Positions 8,032 to 16,056 are shown, numbered from the stretch's first letter. The stretch: DNA of 58,466 nt from an uncultured Candidatus Actinomarina sp. (GCA_902622665.1 CACNQV010000006.1:1-58466); one strand, 5' to 3'. Program-made: numbers and translations. Notes: generated by a model not told the origin, from the sequence alone.

Positions 8032-9033
8032 ATTTTCCAGAAGATTTATAGTCTCTTCCGAATCATTCAAACAAGGAATATAAGTCATATTTCTACCGCC
8101 AGCTGTAAAAAAGGTTTCTCTTCCACGAATATCAATCTCTTCTAGAGTTTCAAGACAGTCAGATATAAAAGAGGGACACAGTATTGCAATATTGTCTTTA
8201 CCCTCTTTAGGGAGCTCAGCTAATCTTTTATCAGTAAATGGAGTTAACCATCCAGGACCAATTCTAGATTGATATGCAATTTCCCACTGATCTTCAGATA
8301 AACCTAATTTTTCAGCGGTCAGCATTGATGCAATTCTAGTATGTGATCTATAACAATCTTTTGATCCATCACCTGCAACCTCACAACATTCTCTAGTTGA
8401 AAAACAATGATTTCCAGTTTCATCCGTTTTTTTTGCTTGTCTTTTTGGAATACCATGATAACTAAAAATTATTTTGTCAAAGGTATCATTTTCAATGTAT
8501 GGTTTGATTGAATTCGACATTGCATTTATATAAATTTCATTGTCATAAAAGGGTTTGGTAAAAATTAATTCAAAATCATCAGAAACTTTGTTTGCCACAA
8601 TTCTTGTTTCCAATTCAGTTGTTATTGTTGTAGCCATAGCATTATGCGGATATAGTGAAATAATATAAATTTTGTTTTTACCATTATTTTTTAGGTTAAT
8701 TAAGGCATTTTCTATGCTAGGTTCTTCATATCTCATAGCATATTCAACAAACCACCCAGTTTTTTTTGAAAGCTTTTTTGCAATACTTTGTGTTGATATT
8801 ATTAAAGGTGAACCTTGTTTAGTCCAAATTTTTTCGTAAGCCTCCAAAGTATTTTTAGGTCTGAAGGGGAGAATAAATAAACGAAGTATTAACTGTTGAA
8901 AAAACTTTGGTATATCTACAACATTGTCATCAGAGAGAAAAATTTTGAGATAATTTCTAACTGACTTTTTTGTTAATTCTTTTGGAGAGCCAAGATTTAT
9001 GAGCAGAACTCCTTCAGTATTTTTTAAAGCCAT
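8014..9033 (-). CDS. hemH: Ferrochelatase
   Basis: 339 residues. The N-terminal GVLLINLGSP block and the catalytic SYHGIPKRQ segment identify ferrochelatase, which inserts ferrous iron into a porphyrin in the last steps of heme synthesis. Just after the catalytic His lies a Cys-rich insert, CFSTRECC with a further Cys at DCYRSH, which could bind an iron-sulfur cluster or another metal. Conserved C-terminal CPSFISDCLETLEEI is present. Divergent from the ferric importer, sharing a 125-bp promoter region, so the two are probably co-regulated. Confidence 0.94.
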   Translation of the reverse strand: MALKNTEGVLLINLGSPKELTKKSVRNYLKIFLSDDNVVDIPKFFQQLILRLFILPFRPKNTLEAYEKIWTKQGSPLIISTQSIAKKLSKKTGWFVEYAMRYEEPSIENALINLKNNGKNKIYIISLYPHNAMATTITTELETRIVANKVSDDFELIFTKPFYDNEIYINAMSNSIKPYIENDTFDKIIFSYHGIPKRQAKKTDETGNHCFSTRECCEVAGDGSKDCYRSHTRIASMLTAEKLGLSEDQWEIAYQSRIGPGWLTPFTDKRLAELPKEGKDNIAILCPSFISDCLETLEEIDIRGRETFFTAGGRNMTYIPCLNDSEETINLLENLIETC

Positions 9034-9117
9034 AGAATAAATAATAAATAAAACATGATTAATAGTGAACTCAAGTATTAAAAAATTTTTAAAAATAAAT
9101 TACCGTTAACTCATGTT

Positions 9118-9133
9118 GTTAAGTACTATTAAC
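9118..9133. promoter_or_regulatory. Candidate operator/promoter of the ferric importer
   Basis: GTTAAGTACTATTAAC matches the site before the DtxR-family gene at 15 of 16 positions. The inner TACTAT sits 18 bases after TTACCG, so it may be the -10 box of the fbp promoter, with a regulator competing with RNA polymerase. Further GTTAAC/GTTAAG half-sites flank it (9105 and 9137). On the hemH side, the octamer TTAATAGT at 9059-9066 matches half of the site. Confidence 0.55.
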
Positions 9134-9158
9134 AAAGTTAAGCAAAATAAAGGTTAAA

Positions 9159-10277
9159 ATGAACAAAAAATTAACAGTTACTTTAATTGCTTTAATGATG
9201 GTTTTAACTGCTTGTTCCCCAACAGCGGGAGAGCAAGGACCAGCAGGAGAGCAAGGACCAGCGGGTGCACAAGGACCAGCTGGTGAAGTATCACAAGCAG
9301 CTATTGATGCAGCAGTAGAAGCTGCGTTAGCAGAGGAAGAAGCCGAAGTCGGTGGAACCCTTGTAATTTATAGCGGTAGAAAAGAAAGTCTCGTAGCAGA
9401 TATCATCGCAGAATTTGCTGCAACTTCAGGAGTTGAAGTTGAAGTAAGATATGCAAAGAGTGCTGCACTTGCAGGAACACTTGAACTTGAAGGCGCAATC
9501 AGCCCTGCTGATGTTTTCTTCTCACAAGATCCAGTGAGCCTTGGTGTAGTTGCCAAAGCAGGTCTATTTGACAGACTTCCAGGCGATGTTTTAGATAATG
9601 TCCCATCCTGGGCAGTAGACAGTAATGGCTACTGGGTAGGAACTTCTGGAAGATCAAGATCTCTTGTAATTGATACACGAGATGTTACAGACGCAGAACT
9701 ACCAGGTGATATATACGGTTTAGCTGATGAAAAATTCCGTAACAGGCTAGGACTTGCACCAACAAACTCTTCATTCATAGCAATGATTGCATGTATGATC
9801 GAGTCAGATGGTGAAGAGAAAGTTCTAGAATGGCTTACAGCAATAAATGGTCTTGGATATGGTGAATATCCTAAAAACTCACCTCAAGTAGCAGCAGCTG
9901 CAGCGGGTGAGCTTGATATTGGAATGATCAATCATTACTACACACTTAGGGTGGTAGCAGAAGATGGTACCGCACCTATTAAGAATGTTTACTTAGATGG
10001 TGGATGTGGTGCAATGGTTATGCCTGCAGGGGCTGGTATTTTGTCCTCAAGCCAAAATAAGCCAGCAGCTATGGCATTCATTGAATTCTTACATTCAACT
10101 GGTGTACAGGAAACATTTACAAATACAGTATACGAGTTCCCTCTTGTTGAAGGTATTCAGCCAAATGCGTTGCTACCAGATATTGATAGTTTGAATTCAC
10201 CTTCAAACTTGAACTGGTCAGCATTAGCACTATGGCAAGAAAAAGCTGTAGAGTTGATTGCTCAAGCAGGATTTTAG
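9159..10277 (+). CDS. Ferric iron ABC transporter, substrate-binding lipoprotein with a collagen-like linker
   Basis: 372 residues. A signal peptide ends in the lipobox LTAC (Cys 19). Residues about 24-42 are Gly-x-y triplets (GEQGPAGEQGPAGAQGPAGE), a collagen-like spacer, then an Ala/Glu-rich helix. The binding domain opens with LVIYSGRKESLV and includes the paired tyrosines of INHYY, both typical of FbpA/FutA proteins that grip ferric iron. It captures iron outside the membrane for the permease and ATPase that follow. A strong terminator separates it from them, suggesting surplus expression of the binding protein. Confidence 0.93.
   Translation: MNKKLTVTLIALMMVLTACSPTAGEQGPAGEQGPAGAQGPAGEVSQAAIDAAVEAALAEEEAEVGGTLVIYSGRKESLVADIIAEFAATSGVEVEVRYAKSAALAGTLELEGAISPADVFFSQDPVSLGVVAKAGLFDRLPGDVLDNVPSWAVDSNGYWVGTSGRSRSLVIDTRDVTDAELPGDIYGLADEKFRNRLGLAPTNSSFIAMIACMIESDGEEKVLEWLTAINGLGYGEYPKNSPQVAAAAAGELDIGMINHYYTLRVVAEDGTAPIKNVYLDGGCGAMVMPAGAGILSSSQNKPAAMAFIEFLHSTGVQETFTNTVYEFPLVEGIQPNALLPDIDSLNSPSNLNWSALALWQEKAVELIAQAGF
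9228..9281 (+). repeat. Three tandem 18-bp repeats coding for the collagen-like linker
   Basis: Three in-frame 18-bp units each encode two Gly-x-y triplets (pattern G-[EA]-Q-G-P-A). The units differ mostly at third positions, with one GAG to GCA change, so the repeat is not brand new. In-frame units of this kind can expand or contract by slippage without breaking the protein. Confidence 0.8.
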
Positions 10278-10304
10278 TCCGTCCGTCAGTATCAACATAA
10301 GCCA

Positions 10305-10346
10305 AAAAATTCTGGTCAGAGAAATCTGACCAGAATTTTTTCTTTT
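10305..10346 (+). terminator. Intrinsic terminator after the iron-binding protein gene
   Basis: A 16-bp perfect stem (10305-10320 with 10325-10340) closes on a GAAA tetraloop and runs into a T-rich tail. It is the strongest hairpin seen in the window. It lies between the binding-protein gene and the permease gene 33 bases further on, so most transcripts should stop here and only read-through would express the membrane parts. Confidence 0.92.
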
Positions 10347-10378
10347 AATATTTATTTTTTTTATTTATTCTTAATGGA

Positions 10379-11935
10379 GTGAGTACACCAAAACCTCTGT
10401 TAATTGGCAATACGTTTATTTTATCGTTATTTCTTATGCCAATTTTCTATATGTTTTGGCGTTTTGCTAATTTTTCAAAAAATCTCTCAAGTTTTCTTTC
10501 TTCATGGGATGTAAGTACTTTATTAATTAATACTGTATTGCTTTTTTTTGCAGTAGTTTTTACAAGCTTACTTCTTGGCTTATCAATTTCAATACTTACT
10601 GTTAGATATGAAATTCCAGGATCAAAGATATTATTTTCTTTAACTATACTTCCTCTGGTAATACCTTCATATATTGGCGCGCTAACATATGTATCAGCAT
10701 TTTCACCAAAGGGGTTATTTGTTGATTTATTCTCAAGATACGGTGTAAATGAGATTATAGGAATTGAGGGTTTCGTTGGAAGTTGGATTGTATTAACTCT
10801 TTTTACATATCCTTATGTTCAGTTAATTTGTAGTAGTGCTTTAAGAAATTTAGATTCTACAGTGGAAGATGCTGCAAGATCACTGGGTGTAAAAAAAATA
10901 AAAATGTACACAAGAGTAGTTATACCACGGTTAAAAAAGCCAATTATTTATTCTTCATTACTTGTTGGACTTTATGTAATTTCTGATTTTGGAGCAGTTT
11001 CATTGATGAAATATGGGACTATGACAAAAGCAATTTATTCTTATTACGTAATAAATATTAATGGTGACCCTGTAATTTTTTATTCTACTGTTCTGATATT
11101 ACTTGCTTTAGTAATAAGTTTTGCTCAGCGAGGAAGTGAATTAAGTAGGTCCGCAAAAGTATCTGGAACTCCAAAGGAGATTGTAAAAATAACACTCTCT
11201 CCAAAAAATAAATTTTTTGTTTTAGCATTTTTTGGATTAGTTATCTTTTTTAGCTTATTGATTCCTGTTGGGGTTCTTTCCTATTGGCTTATCAGAGGTA
11301 TGGCTAATGGAAATTCAGTAAGTGGTGCATTTGCAGGAGTAGTTGGTTCACTCACTGCTGCTACAGTAACTTCAGTTATCGCCATGGTTATTGCTACTCC
11401 TATAGTTGTAATGATCTCTCAATATAGATCAAAGTTTGGTGATTTGTTTGAAAGAGTAACTCTAACTTTATATGGTCTTCCTCATATTGCGGTAGGAATA
11501 TCTATGTTATTTATTACGATTAAAATTTTTCCAGCAATTTATCAAACTTTTACAACACTAATAATCTCTTACCTAATAGTATTTTTACCCCAAGCTGTTG
11601 GTGGAGGACAAGCATCGATGGAACAAGTAAAACTATCTTATATTGAAGCAAGTTCAGGCCTTGGTATGTCAAAAATTGATACCTTTTTTAAAATAACATT
11701 TCCATTAATTTATAGAGGTTTGTTCGCTGGAGCAGCATTAGTATTTTTATCAACTATGAAAGAACTTCCACAAACTCTTTTATTGAGACCCACTGGATTT
11801 AGCACGATGGCTGTAGATATTTGGTCATATGCATCTGAAGCATTATTTACACAAGCAGCTTTTTCAGCTTTTATTTTGTTAGCAATTAGTGCTTTGCCTA
11901 CATATATACTAAGTACAAGGAATTTAAACAACTAA
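10379..11935 (+). CDS. Ferric iron ABC transporter, permease (FbpB-like)
   Basis: 518 residues with two tandem permease domains of about six helices each, the FbpB arrangement in which one chain forms the whole channel. Each half carries an EAA loop that docks the ATPase: EDAARSLGVKK near residue 163 and IEASSGLGMSK near 422. The GTG start is used because the ATG five bases earlier hits a stop at once. The stop overlaps the ATPase start. No separate promoter is obvious between the terminator and this gene. Confidence 0.9.
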   Translation: MSTPKPLLIGNTFILSLFLMPIFYMFWRFANFSKNLSSFLSSWDVSTLLINTVLLFFAVVFTSLLLGLSISILTVRYEIPGSKILFSLTILPLVIPSYIGALTYVSAFSPKGLFVDLFSRYGVNEIIGIEGFVGSWIVLTLFTYPYVQLICSSALRNLDSTVEDAARSLGVKKIKMYTRVVIPRLKKPIIYSSLLVGLYVISDFGAVSLMKYGTMTKAIYSYYVININGDPVIFYSTVLILLALVISFAQRGSELSRSAKVSGTPKEIVKITLSPKNKFFVLAFFGLVIFFSLLIPVGVLSYWLIRGMANGNSVSGAFAGVVGSLTAATVTSVIAMVIATPIVVMISQYRSKFGDLFERVTLTLYGLPHIAVGISMLFITIKIFPAIYQTFTTLIISYLIVFLPQAVGGGQASMEQVKLSYIEASSGLGMSKIDTFFKITFPLIYRGLFAGAALVFLSTMKELPQTLLLRPTGFSTMAVDIWSYASEALFTQAAFSAFILLAISALPTYILSTRNLNN

Positions 11936-12957
11936 TGGCATTTGAAAAATTAATTATCAGAGCAAGGTCAGTAACAAAATCATACGGGCAAGAAGTTGTC
12001 TTAACTGATTTTAATTTAGATGTTTGGAATGGTTCTATTGTTGGGATTCTTGGAATTTCAGGATCTGGTAAAACGACAGCTTTAAGATTAATTGCAGGTT
12101 TTGATAAACCAGATTCTGGTGTTATCGAGATGAGAAATAAAATAATATCAAGCGGTAGCGTATTTTTACCTCCAGAAAATAGAAATGTTGGCATGGTATT
12201 CCAGGACTATGCATTATTTCCACATCTAAATGTTGAAAAAAATATTTCATTTGGACTATCAAGAGAACAATTAAAAAGTGGAAGATTAGATGAGGTAATC
12301 TCTATGTGTAATTTAGATGTTTATAGAAAAAAGTTTCCACAAGAATTATCAGGGGGACAACAACAAAGAGTTTCTCTTGCAAGAGCTCTAGCTCCAAACC
12401 CTGAAGTAATTTTATTAGACGAACCCTTTACTAGTTTAGATGCTTACATGGCAAGAGAACTCAGGGAAGAAGTTGTTTCTCTTTTAAGACAAACTGACAC
12501 AACAGCAATAATAGTTACACACGATCAAGAAGAAGCCTTATCAGTTTGTGATGTAGTTAGTGTCTTAGAAAATGGTAGTGTAATTCAAAGTGCTACACCT
12601 CAAGAAATTTATTTGAATCCTATAAGTCAAACAGTTGCAAATTCTGTTGGAGATCCAAATATCCTCAAAGGATTTTCTGTAGATGGGAGAGTAGAAACAT
12701 CTTTAGGTACTTTTGTTTCCGCTTACAATGGCGCCTTAGACGTTTCAATTCGTCCAGAGTGTATTGAATTATCACCAGACTCTAATGGCAATTATGTTGT
12801 AAAAGAATGTACTTTTTACGGACATGATCAAGTTATATCATTTGAAAATAATAAAGGAGAAGTTTTTAGAGCAAGGTCACTACCAAATATTATTTATGAA
12901 GTAGGAGACAAAGTAAATATAAATATTTCTGAAGTAACTACATTTCCCTCAAATTGA
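11935..12957 (+). CDS. Ferric iron ABC transporter, ATP-binding protein (FbpC-like)
   Basis: 340 residues. Walker A GISGSGKTT near residue 40, Q-loop (FQDYALFPH), signature LSGGQQQRVSLARAL near 137, Walker B VILLDEPFTSLD and H-loop (VTHDQEEAL) are intact. After about residue 240 a TOBE-like beta domain follows, as in FbpC/PotA-type importers. It powers uptake through the permease encoded just upstream (ATG overlapping its stop). Its 3' end overlaps the convergent small gene by 9 bases. Confidence 0.92.
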   Translation: MAFEKLIIRARSVTKSYGQEVVLTDFNLDVWNGSIVGILGISGSGKTTALRLIAGFDKPDSGVIEMRNKIISSGSVFLPPENRNVGMVFQDYALFPHLNVEKNISFGLSREQLKSGRLDEVISMCNLDVYRKKFPQELSGGQQQRVSLARALAPNPEVILLDEPFTSLDAYMARELREEVVSLLRQTDTTAIIVTHDQEEALSVCDVVSVLENGSVIQSATPQEIYLNPISQTVANSVGDPNILKGFSVDGRVETSLGTFVSAYNGALDVSIRPECIELSPDSNGNYVVKECTFYGHDQVISFENNKGEVFRARSLPNIIYEVGDKVNINISEVTTFPSN

Positions 12958-13143
12958 AGATTTAATGTAAGCAACTCTTCCTGCAAGTGTTTGCAGTTCA
13001 ATTTCAATTTCTGAAAGTTTATTATTTGCTCTCGAAATCTCATTTTGGGCTATATATTCTCTAGAATTAGCTAAAGATTTAACTAAAGTGTCTAAGTCAA
13101 ATATTAATGATTCAATTTCTGAAAAAATTAATTGTTTATCCAC
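12949..13143 (-). CDS. Small coiled-coil protein divergent from heliorhodopsin
   Basis: 64 residues from a GTG start, nearly all predicted helical with heptad-like spacing of I/L residues (for example SEIESLIFDLDTLVKSLA and NKLSEIEIELQTLAGRV); no membrane segment and no Cys. It is acidic to neutral and likely a cytosolic two-helix coiled coil. It shares a 53-bp promoter gap with the heliorhodopsin gene. Family not recognised; a partner for heliorhodopsin is only a positional guess. Confidence 0.55.
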   Translation of the reverse strand: MDKQLIFSEIESLIFDLDTLVKSLANSREYIAQNEISRANNKLSEIEIELQTLAGRVAYIKSSI

Positions 13144-13147
13144 TATT

Positions 13148-13173
13148 TAATTCTAATTTGAAAACTAGAATTA
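13148..13173. promoter_or_regulatory. Inverted repeat between heliorhodopsin and its divergent neighbour
   Basis: TAATTCTA and TAGAATTA form a perfect 8-bp inverted repeat with a 10-base spacer. It lies centrally between the two divergent start codons (13143 and 13197), a normal place for an operator serving both genes. A -10-like TATATT follows at about 13177. No other copy was noticed in the window. Confidence 0.45.
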
Positions 13174-13196
13174 GGTTATATTTCATTGGGGGAAAA

Positions 13197-14000
13197 ATGG
13201 AAAATAAAATTCAAAAATTAAAACGTTTCAACATAATAATGGGAACTGTTCATTTAATACAAGGAGGTTTACTATTCTGGCTTGGAACAGTTGTAAATTC
13301 AGATTTTGTAGTTCCTATAACGTTGACCCAGTTAGTTGGAGTTGGCTCACCTGAAGACCCTACTAGCTTTGCTTTAGTTCCTGAGCTTGAAATTTGGACA
13401 GAAGTAACAAATTTTGGTCCAGCGGTGGCAACCTTTTTACTTGCTTCAGCTGTAGCACATTATTTAATATCTGGCCCGTTTTACTCCAAATATAAAGAAG
13501 ATTTATCACAAGGAGTGAACAAAGTCAGGTGGATAGAGTATTCAATAAGTGCATCTGTAATGATTGTATTGATTGCATTACTTGTTGGTATTTATGACAT
13601 TTGGGCTTTAGCTGGAATTTTCTTTATGAATGCAGCTATGTGTTGGTTTGGTTGGATGATGGAAGTACATAATCAACATACTGAAAAAGTTGACTGGACA
13701 AGTTATATCATGGGTTGTTTAGTTGGTGTTACGCCATGGGTATTTATATTCATAAATTTAATTGGTGATGGAGTCGCAACAGACTCAAATCCACAAGGAG
13801 TCCCTCAATTTGTTGTTTGGATATTTGTTAGTATATTTTTATTCTTTAACACATTTTCAATAAATATGATTTTACAATACAAGCAAGTTGGAAAGTGGAA
13901 AGATTATTTGTATGGAGAAAGAGCATATATATGGCTCAGTCTTTTAGCTAAAACCTGTCTTGCTTGGCAAGTATTCTTTGGTACATATCAACCAAATTAG
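13197..14000 (+). CDS. Heliorhodopsin
   Basis: 267 residues, seven hydrophobic helices. It aligns by eye with the prototype heliorhodopsin 48C12: RWIEYSISASVMIVLIA in helix 3 and GERAYIWLSLLAKTCLAWQ in helix 7. K252 is the expected retinal Schiff-base lysine, E114 the counter-ion, and H19 and H88 match the two histidines near the Schiff base. Unlike pump rhodopsins the N-terminus is expected to face the cytoplasm. The start is the ATG at 13197, after TTGGGGGA; a longer frame to 13107 adds a non-homologous lead. No carotene or retinal synthesis gene is in the window. Role in the family is still debated: light sensing, transport or enzyme regulation. Confidence 0.95.
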   Translation: MENKIQKLKRFNIIMGTVHLIQGGLLFWLGTVVNSDFVVPITLTQLVGVGSPEDPTSFALVPELEIWTEVTNFGPAVATFLLASAVAHYLISGPFYSKYKEDLSQGVNKVRWIEYSISASVMIVLIALLVGIYDIWALAGIFFMNAAMCWFGWMMEVHNQHTEKVDWTSYIMGCLVGVTPWVFIFINLIGDGVATDSNPQGVPQFVVWIFVSIFLFFNTFSINMILQYKQVGKWKDYLYGERAYIWLSLLAKTCLAWQVFFGTYQPN

Positions 14001-14007
14001 TTAAAGA

Positions 14008-14079
14008 TTACTTTAGTTTTCTTCCAAAAAAAATAATTAAAACCAAAACAACAAGAAGTCCTATATATGAAAGAGCCAC
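14008..14079 (-). CDS. Possible 23-residue membrane micro-protein
   Basis: A GTG start overlaps the stop of the DUF4349 gene (TAGTG). The product is one hydrophobic helix (LLVVLVLIIFF) ending in GRKLK. The coupling and ideal topology argue for a real gene; the small size argues against. The FGRKL end resembles the start of a TatA protein, but the amphipathic helix is missing. Confidence 0.3.
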   Translation of the reverse strand: MALSYIGLLVVLVLIIFFGRKLK

Positions 14080-14870
14080 TAACTTTTATTTCTAGTTCTT
14101 TTAATTACAAAATAAATTAACATCAACGGACCAATGGTAATTGATAACGAAATGATTATTCCAATTATTGCCTCTATCCAAGATAAAGCTCTTTGAACGT
14201 AATAATTCCAGGAAAATAATGAGACACCTGAACCCTCTCGAATTTCTAGAGTCAAAGTAGAGTAACTAGTAGATTTTTCATAATACTCTTTTTGACCCTG
14301 AAGCATCTCGATATCTTGATTTAAATATCTTAATTGTGTTTGTACTTGCAATTTGTCAGATATTGAAGTTGCTTCGTTTTTAATTTCTTCCAGTGCAATT
14401 TTTTCATTATTCAGGGCTTTTAATCTAGAATCGATATCTAAAACATACTCGGTGACATCATTTGCGTTTGAACTAATATTTGAAAATTCAGATATATTTT
14501 CTATTTGTCCAAGAAAAATTTCAAAATCTTTAGCTGGAATATTCATTGTAAGACTATAGCTTTTGAGTCCCTGATAGTTCGTAGATAGATATGTATTTGA
14601 TATATTACCTTCAAATACATCTACAAGATCTTCTACTTTTGATACAGTTGAACCAAATTTTGATGAGCTTACATCAATGCTTGCATATGCAGTCTTAATT
14701 ATATAATCACCCTGAGAGACAGAATTACTACTGATCGCTTCAGAACGCACAGATATGTCTTCGACAGTTGTGCCATAGAATGGTTCAGATGTTCCATTGA
14801 TCTGTCCATCTGAAAAATTTGAACAACTAATAAAAATTAAACCTGGAAGGAAAAGTTTTAATGCTTTCAT
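14079..14870 (-). CDS. DUF4349 family lipoprotein
   Basis: 263 residues. A signal peptide ends in the lipobox FISC (Cys about 16). The outer part has a beta-rich segment, then a long charged helix pair (about 145-205, LKALNNEKIALEEIKNEA) predicted as coiled coil, then a C-terminal membrane helix (about 235-257) and a basic tail. That is the DUF4349 plan: an extracytoplasmic domain tethered at both ends. The ATG at 14870 was preferred over an upstream in-frame start at 14909 because it begins the signal peptide. It follows the phosphatase-superfamily gene by 19 bases, likely one operon. Confidence 0.8.
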   Translation of the reverse strand: MKALKLFLPGLIFISCSNFSDGQINGTSEPFYGTTVEDISVRSEAISSNSVSQGDYIIKTAYASIDVSSSKFGSTVSKVEDLVDVFEGNISNTYLSTNYQGLKSYSLTMNIPAKDFEIFLGQIENISEFSNISSNANDVTEYVLDIDSRLKALNNEKIALEEIKNEATSISDKLQVQTQLRYLNQDIEMLQGQKEYYEKSTSYSTLTLEIREGSGVSLFSWNYYVQRALSWIEAIIGIIISLSITIGPLMLIYFVIKRTRNKS

Positions 14871-14889
14871 TTTGATAAGTATATGATAT

Positions 14890-15978
14890 TTAAAAATTTG
14901 ATATTTCAATAATTGGAATTTTTATTTCCTCTGTCGACAAACCGCCATGATATCCCTTCAGTTCTGTTTTCAAATGCTGAGGATATATTATATTTTTATC
15001 TTCAACCAAAAAGCAGAAATCTGGGTATAAAGACTCAATAAAATTATTGTCGGGTGTTGGAAGTAAAAAATTCAGTTCAGTTTGATTGATTAATTTTCCC
15101 GGAATATTTGAAAAGGCTTCAATGATATTTTTTTCAGAACCATTTATATATACAGCTCTTTGATCCCCATACACATTGATATCTTCTTTGTAGGTTATAT
15201 GAAATCTATTTTCTTTAGGTATATTTGTCAATCCGTGGTCAGCCGATATCACAGTGTAAGATTTTTTATTACTAAGCTCTAAAATCTTCTTAACAAGCTC
15301 TTCAAATTTTTTAATTTCTGTAAGCCACTCATCAGAATTGACACCATATATATGAGCACTCACATCAATATTTGGGTAGTAGATAAAGTTAAATTTATTT
15401 TCTAGAAATAGCGAATCGGACAGGGTAATCAGCAGGTCATCTTGGCTAATGTATGGAACTGTGGATTTTTTTTCATAAAGAAAACTTGATAAAGGAGTAT
15501 TAATTAAATTTCTAGGCTGAAAATTTGAAGCGTATATGCCGCTTTCATTAAAAATACTCCATATAGATGATTGACTATTAAAGTATTTTGCTTTAAGTAA
15601 ATCTTTGTTTTCTGCATTCCAATTTAGTGCATTGATTAAACCATAATTTGATTTGTCGTACATATAGTAACCAAAGATTCCATGTCTTATGGGGCTCGTA
15701 AGCATGGCAATAGTTGTTAAAGCTACATTTGTTGAAGATGGAAATGTTGTGTTGATACTATTATTTATGTATTCATTTAAAAAGGATTCTGTAGATTGTA
15801 AATTTGAAAATCCCAATCCATCCGCAAGAATAAAGTTAACAGTTTCTGCATCTTGAATTTTTTTGGATAGTAATTGAAATCTAGTTTCAACTTTCAAATT
15901 TTTATCTACAACTGAGTTAAAAATTTCTTTGGACATATCAAGTATGTTTGGTTCTTCTAAAAAATGTTCGTTTATCAC
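14890..15978 (-). CDS. Alkaline phosphatase superfamily protein (nucleotide pyrophosphatase/phosphodiesterase type)
   Basis: 362 residues from a GTG start. Metal and nucleophile motifs of the superfamily are present in order: ILADGLG (Asp near 53), the nucleophile loop TTFPSSTN (about 78-85), NIDVSAHIYG (Asp/His near 205), SADHGL (Asp/His near 247) and GYHGGLS (His near 343). It should hydrolyse phosphodiesters or pyrophosphates using two metal ions. No signal peptide is visible, so it is probably cytosolic. Substrate unknown. Probably cotranscribed with the DUF4349 lipoprotein. Confidence 0.82.
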   Translation of the reverse strand: MINEHFLEEPNILDMSKEIFNSVVDKNLKVETRFQLLSKKIQDAETVNFILADGLGFSNLQSTESFLNEYINNSINTTFPSSTNVALTTIAMLTSPIRHGIFGYYMYDKSNYGLINALNWNAENKDLLKAKYFNSQSSIWSIFNESGIYASNFQPRNLINTPLSSFLYEKKSTVPYISQDDLLITLSDSLFLENKFNFIYYPNIDVSAHIYGVNSDEWLTEIKKFEELVKKILELSNKKSYTVISADHGLTNIPKENRFHITYKEDINVYGDQRAVYINGSEKNIIEAFSNIPGKLINQTELNFLLPTPDNNFIESLYPDFCFLVEDKNIIYPQHLKTELKGYHGGLSTEEIKIPIIEISNF

Positions 15979-16056
15979 TTATGAAAATCTTACAAAAAAA
16001 TTACAATGAAGTTTGAGAAAAAAGTAAACTTTTTATAGGGGACTAAAGTATAAAGT

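Noticed and set aside
9228-9281. CRISPR-like or regulatory tandem repeat
   Set aside because: The units are in frame, without spacers, and encode a Gly-x-y linker; no CRISPR array was seen anywhere in the window.
13107-13196. Thirty extra N-terminal residues on heliorhodopsin
   Set aside because: They are not homologous to known heliorhodopsins, overlap the divergent gene, and the ATG at 13197 has a good ribosome binding site.
13197-14000. Proton-pump (type 1) rhodopsin
   Set aside because: The helix 3 carboxylate pattern is RWIEYS and helix 7 is LSLLAKTCLAWQ, both of the heliorhodopsin type; pump motifs such as DTE are absent.
14008-14079. TatA translocase
   Set aside because: It ends right after the FGRKL-like turn and lacks the amphipathic helix needed for TatA.
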